NCBI GenBank assembly: GCA_020638975.1
Contig: JACKHN010000044.1
Span: 1 to 43,337, forward strand
Direction of reading: 5' to 3'
DNA length: 43,337 bases
Source of the DNA: Planctomycetaceae bacterium
GTDB lineage: Bacteria > Planctomycetota > Planctomycetia > Pirellulales > Pirellulaceae
The position numbers and the translations under genes were made by a program. This document shows, in pieces, positions 41,634-43,337 of the stretch; positions within the stretch are counted from its first letter, which is position 1; the number at the start of each line of letters is the position of its first letter. Under the pieces are notes generated by a model, which was given only the letters and a program-made list of their open reading frames with translations, searched no databases and was not told the origin of the DNA.

Positions 41634-41725
41634 TCGTGTGGCCGGAAACCTCCAACATCTCTTGAGCGGATGTTAGTACAATAAATCTGTACCTACTTCA
41701 TGCCCCTACAGAGGCCCAGGTGAGA

Positions 41726-42286
41726 ATGAGTACCGTTCTGAAATTGACGGCTGCCGAGTACGACGAGATGGTGGCCAAAGGCGCGTTCGATGGCCTACAG
41801 AAACGGATTGAGTTAATTAACGGAGTCATCGTCCAAATGAATCCCGCAGGCCCCGTGCATGATGATCTCATCGAGTACTTAAACCAATGGTCGGTAAGGA
41901 ATACGAGCCCAGAGAACGTTCGCGTGCGTATCCAGAGCGGGTTGAGCCTGCCGGAGCTTGACAGCCGTCCGGAGCCGGATGTGCTATGGGTGAAAGCACG
42001 ACGGTATCGCGACCGGCACCCCGTCGGCAGCGATGTACTCTTGTTGATCGAAGTTGCCGATAGCAGCCTCAAATCGGATCGCGATACGAAGGCTGAGTTG
42101 TATGCGAAAGCCGGCATTGTCGAATACTGGATCGCCAACATCGCCGACGAAGTCATCCACGTCTATCGGCAGCCAGCGGACTACGGATATCAGATGCAGT
42201 TCACCGTGTCGGACGATACAGAGTTAACTCCGTTAGCTCAAGCGACCGCCGTCCTGAAGCCGGGCGAGTTGTTTTCCGGAAAGTGA
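41726..42286 (+). CDS. Uma2 family (DUF820) putative PD-(D/E)XK protein, second copy
   Basis: This 186-residue protein has the Uma2 layout: LTAAEYDEMVAKGAFDGLQKRIELINGVI opening, PEPDVLWVKA with the first Asp, then LLIEVADSSLKSDRDTKAELYAKAGIVEYWIAN, the E-x-(A/V)-x-S and K motif region. It differs in wording from the copy at 7973 (for example EVADSSL versus EVLSKST), so the two are diverged paralogues and not a recent duplication. ATG 41726 is preceded in frame by GTG 41720 only 6 nt away, and either could be used. It converges with the PLP enzyme gene, 126 nt apart. Confidence 0.88.
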   Translation: MSTVLKLTAAEYDEMVAKGAFDGLQKRIELINGVIVQMNPAGPVHDDLIEYLNQWSVRNTSPENVRVRIQSGLSLPELDSRPEPDVLWVKARRYRDRHPVGSDVLLLIEVADSSLKSDRDTKAELYAKAGIVEYWIANIADEVIHVYRQPADYGYQMQFTVSDDTELTPLAQATAVLKPGELFSGK

Positions 42287-42412
42287 GTCAGCAAGCCACC
42301 CGATCAGCAGCAGATCACGCAATTGACACGTAGTCATAGATGGCGTCGACCTCGAAATCCAAGTGGAGCATCTGTTCGGCGGCGAGCTCGTCCCGCAGCT
42401 GGTAGTCGGGGA

Positions 42413-43337
42413 TCATGAGCTGATCCATTCTCGAAATTGCCCGTCATCGACGTTTCGCCCGCTGATGACGATCACGACGTCGCCGTCGCCATCGAGTTTC
42501 ACTTTTCCTGTTAGTGCTGCGGCGAGCGTGATGGCTCCGGAGGGCTCGGTGCGAAGGCCGTGGTGATTATAGATCCAGGCCATCGCTTGCCGCGTCTCTG
42601 CATCGGGGACTAATACCGATTGAGTGACATGCTTTTGCAGAATCGGCCAGTTGTGTTCACCCACGTCATAAGAGAGCAAGCCGTCGCAAATGCTAGTCGG
42701 TCGCTCAAGACGTACTCGGCGTCCCGCTGCCAATGATTCGCGAAAGTCTCCTGCATCCTCGGGTTCCACACCCACGATCTGAGCTTTGGAAAAGCCATCG
42801 GCGATCGATAGGGCATGACCGGCCATTAAGCCACCGCCGCTGATGGGACATAGAAAATGAGAGACCTCGCAATTATGCTGCCTCAGTTCATTGACAATCT
42901 CGAGTCCGCCAACGCCATTGCCCGCAATCACGTATGGATCATCATAAGGCGACGCTTGGATGGCTCCTTCCTGCTGAGCAATCTCGCGCGTCAATCGATC
43001 ACGCTCGCCGGTTTCATGGTCTCGGGACTTGTCATACGTGCGAATCTCTGCACCAAACGAACGTGTTCGTTCAAACTTCACCTTCGGCGCGTCGTTCGGC
43101 ATGACGATGATGACTCGCTTCTCATATCGCATTCCGGCAAACGCGATTCCGGATGCGAAGTTGCCTGACGAATGTGCTGCGATCGGGTGATCGCCAATGC
43201 GTTCGAGATTCTGCGCCACCCAGTTCAATGCACCAAGCAATTTGAACGACCCCACCGGCGTCCATCCATAATCTTTCAACCAGACTTGCCGGCCATTCGA
43301 CAGGCCCAGTTCTTTCTCCATCGCATAGGAGCGAACT
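42413..43337 (-). CDS. PLP-dependent threonine/serine dehydratase-like enzyme, partial
   Basis: This fold-type II PLP enzyme is incomplete. The frame stays open through the right edge (VRSYA before the ATG at 43321), so the true N-terminus lies outside. The PLP lysine is in GWTPVGSFKLLGALNW, the serine-rich AAHSSGNFASGIAFAG loop follows, and CPISGGGLMAGHALSI is the phosphate-binding Gly loop. The best match is threonine ammonia-lyase/serine racemase, which deaminates Thr or Ser. The usual RGA after SFK(L) is LGA here. No C-terminal ACT domain is visible, so feedback control by isoleucine is unlikely. Threonine synthase or a diaminopropionate-lyase relative cannot be excluded. Confidence 0.85.
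   Translation of the reverse strand, partial: VRSYAMEKELGLSNGRQVWLKDYGWTPVGSFKLLGALNWVAQNLERIGDHPIAAHSSGNFASGIAFAGMRYEKRVIIVMPNDAPKVKFERTRSFGAEIRTYDKSRDHETGERDRLTREIAQQEGAIQASPYDDPYVIAGNGVGGLEIVNELRQHNCEVSHFLCPISGGGLMAGHALSIADGFSKAQIVGVEPEDAGDFRESLAAGRRVRLERPTSICDGLLSYDVGEHNWPILQKHVTQSVLVPDAETRQAMAWIYNHHGLRTEPSGAITLAAALTGKVKLDGDGDVVIVISGRNVDDGQFREWISS

Overview
The window looks like a chromosomal stretch from a planctomycete, probably of the Pirellula/Rhodopirellula type. The evidence is a DUF1549/DUF1553 planctomycete-cytochrome protein next to a DUF1501 protein and a PPC-type secreted protein, a secreted sulfatase, a Tat-exported beta-propeller, two Uma2-family proteins, futalosine-type menaquinone genes, and many long intergenic hairpins. 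GC is moderate (roughly mid-50s % by eye). Most of the window is ordinary core metabolism. I see no rRNA, tRNA, CRISPR array, prophage or complete insertion sequence.

Layout. 1-900: end of trpB, then trpA. 1193-3977: four small planctomycete proteins of unknown role, one with a C-terminal UVR motif. 4077-8554: DNA polymerase III delta (holA), a lipoprotein translationally coupled to a sarcosine/N-methyltryptophan oxidase-like flavoenzyme, and a Uma2 protein. 8551-12636 (minus): glycyl-tRNA synthetase, a CNNM/CorC-type membrane protein and a ComB-like phosphatase. 12959-17423 (plus): an SGNH hydrolase, then menG-ubiX-ubiA with 4-bp stop/start overlaps, then mqnE. Together these cover one early step (MqnE) and several late steps of menaquinone synthesis by the futalosine route. 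17438-18628 (minus): an ArsM-like methyltransferase with a Cys-rich tail. 18887-20978 (plus): an ABM monooxygenase-like protein, then an XdhC-MocA pair for maturing molybdenum enzymes. 21057-23817 (plus): Tat-exported NHL protein and sulfatase. 23922-27136 (minus): a hypothetical protein and a large secreted esterase-like protein. 27247-32249: a double zinc-ribbon membrane protein, ComEC (minus), a Rieske ferredoxin, and a minus-strand set of a DUF6263-like protein and an MBL-fold hydrolase. 32254-35042: pgi and apgM, two sugar-phosphate genes, diverge from a shared control region. 35363-41633: the DUF1549/1553, DUF1501 and PPC trio. 41726-43337: a second Uma2 protein and a PLP-dependent lyase cut by the right edge.

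The most striking feature outside the genes is the intergenic DNA. At least ten gaps hold inverted repeats of different sequence families. Four have perfect stems of 21-28 bp, and one family is present twice in this window (52 of 55 bases identical, opposite orientation). They sit after genes or between co-directional genes. They look like a mixed population of REP/MITE-like elements, some perhaps used as terminators or mRNA-processing signals. A second oddity is a 42-nt polypyrimidine tract inside the ubiA-type gene. Its complement matches a G-quadruplex pattern and encodes a Ser/Pro-rich insert. I did not find a clearly new multi-gene system. The best candidates for novelty are these repeats, the ArsM-like enzyme, and the tandem hydrolase whose second half has lost its nucleophile.
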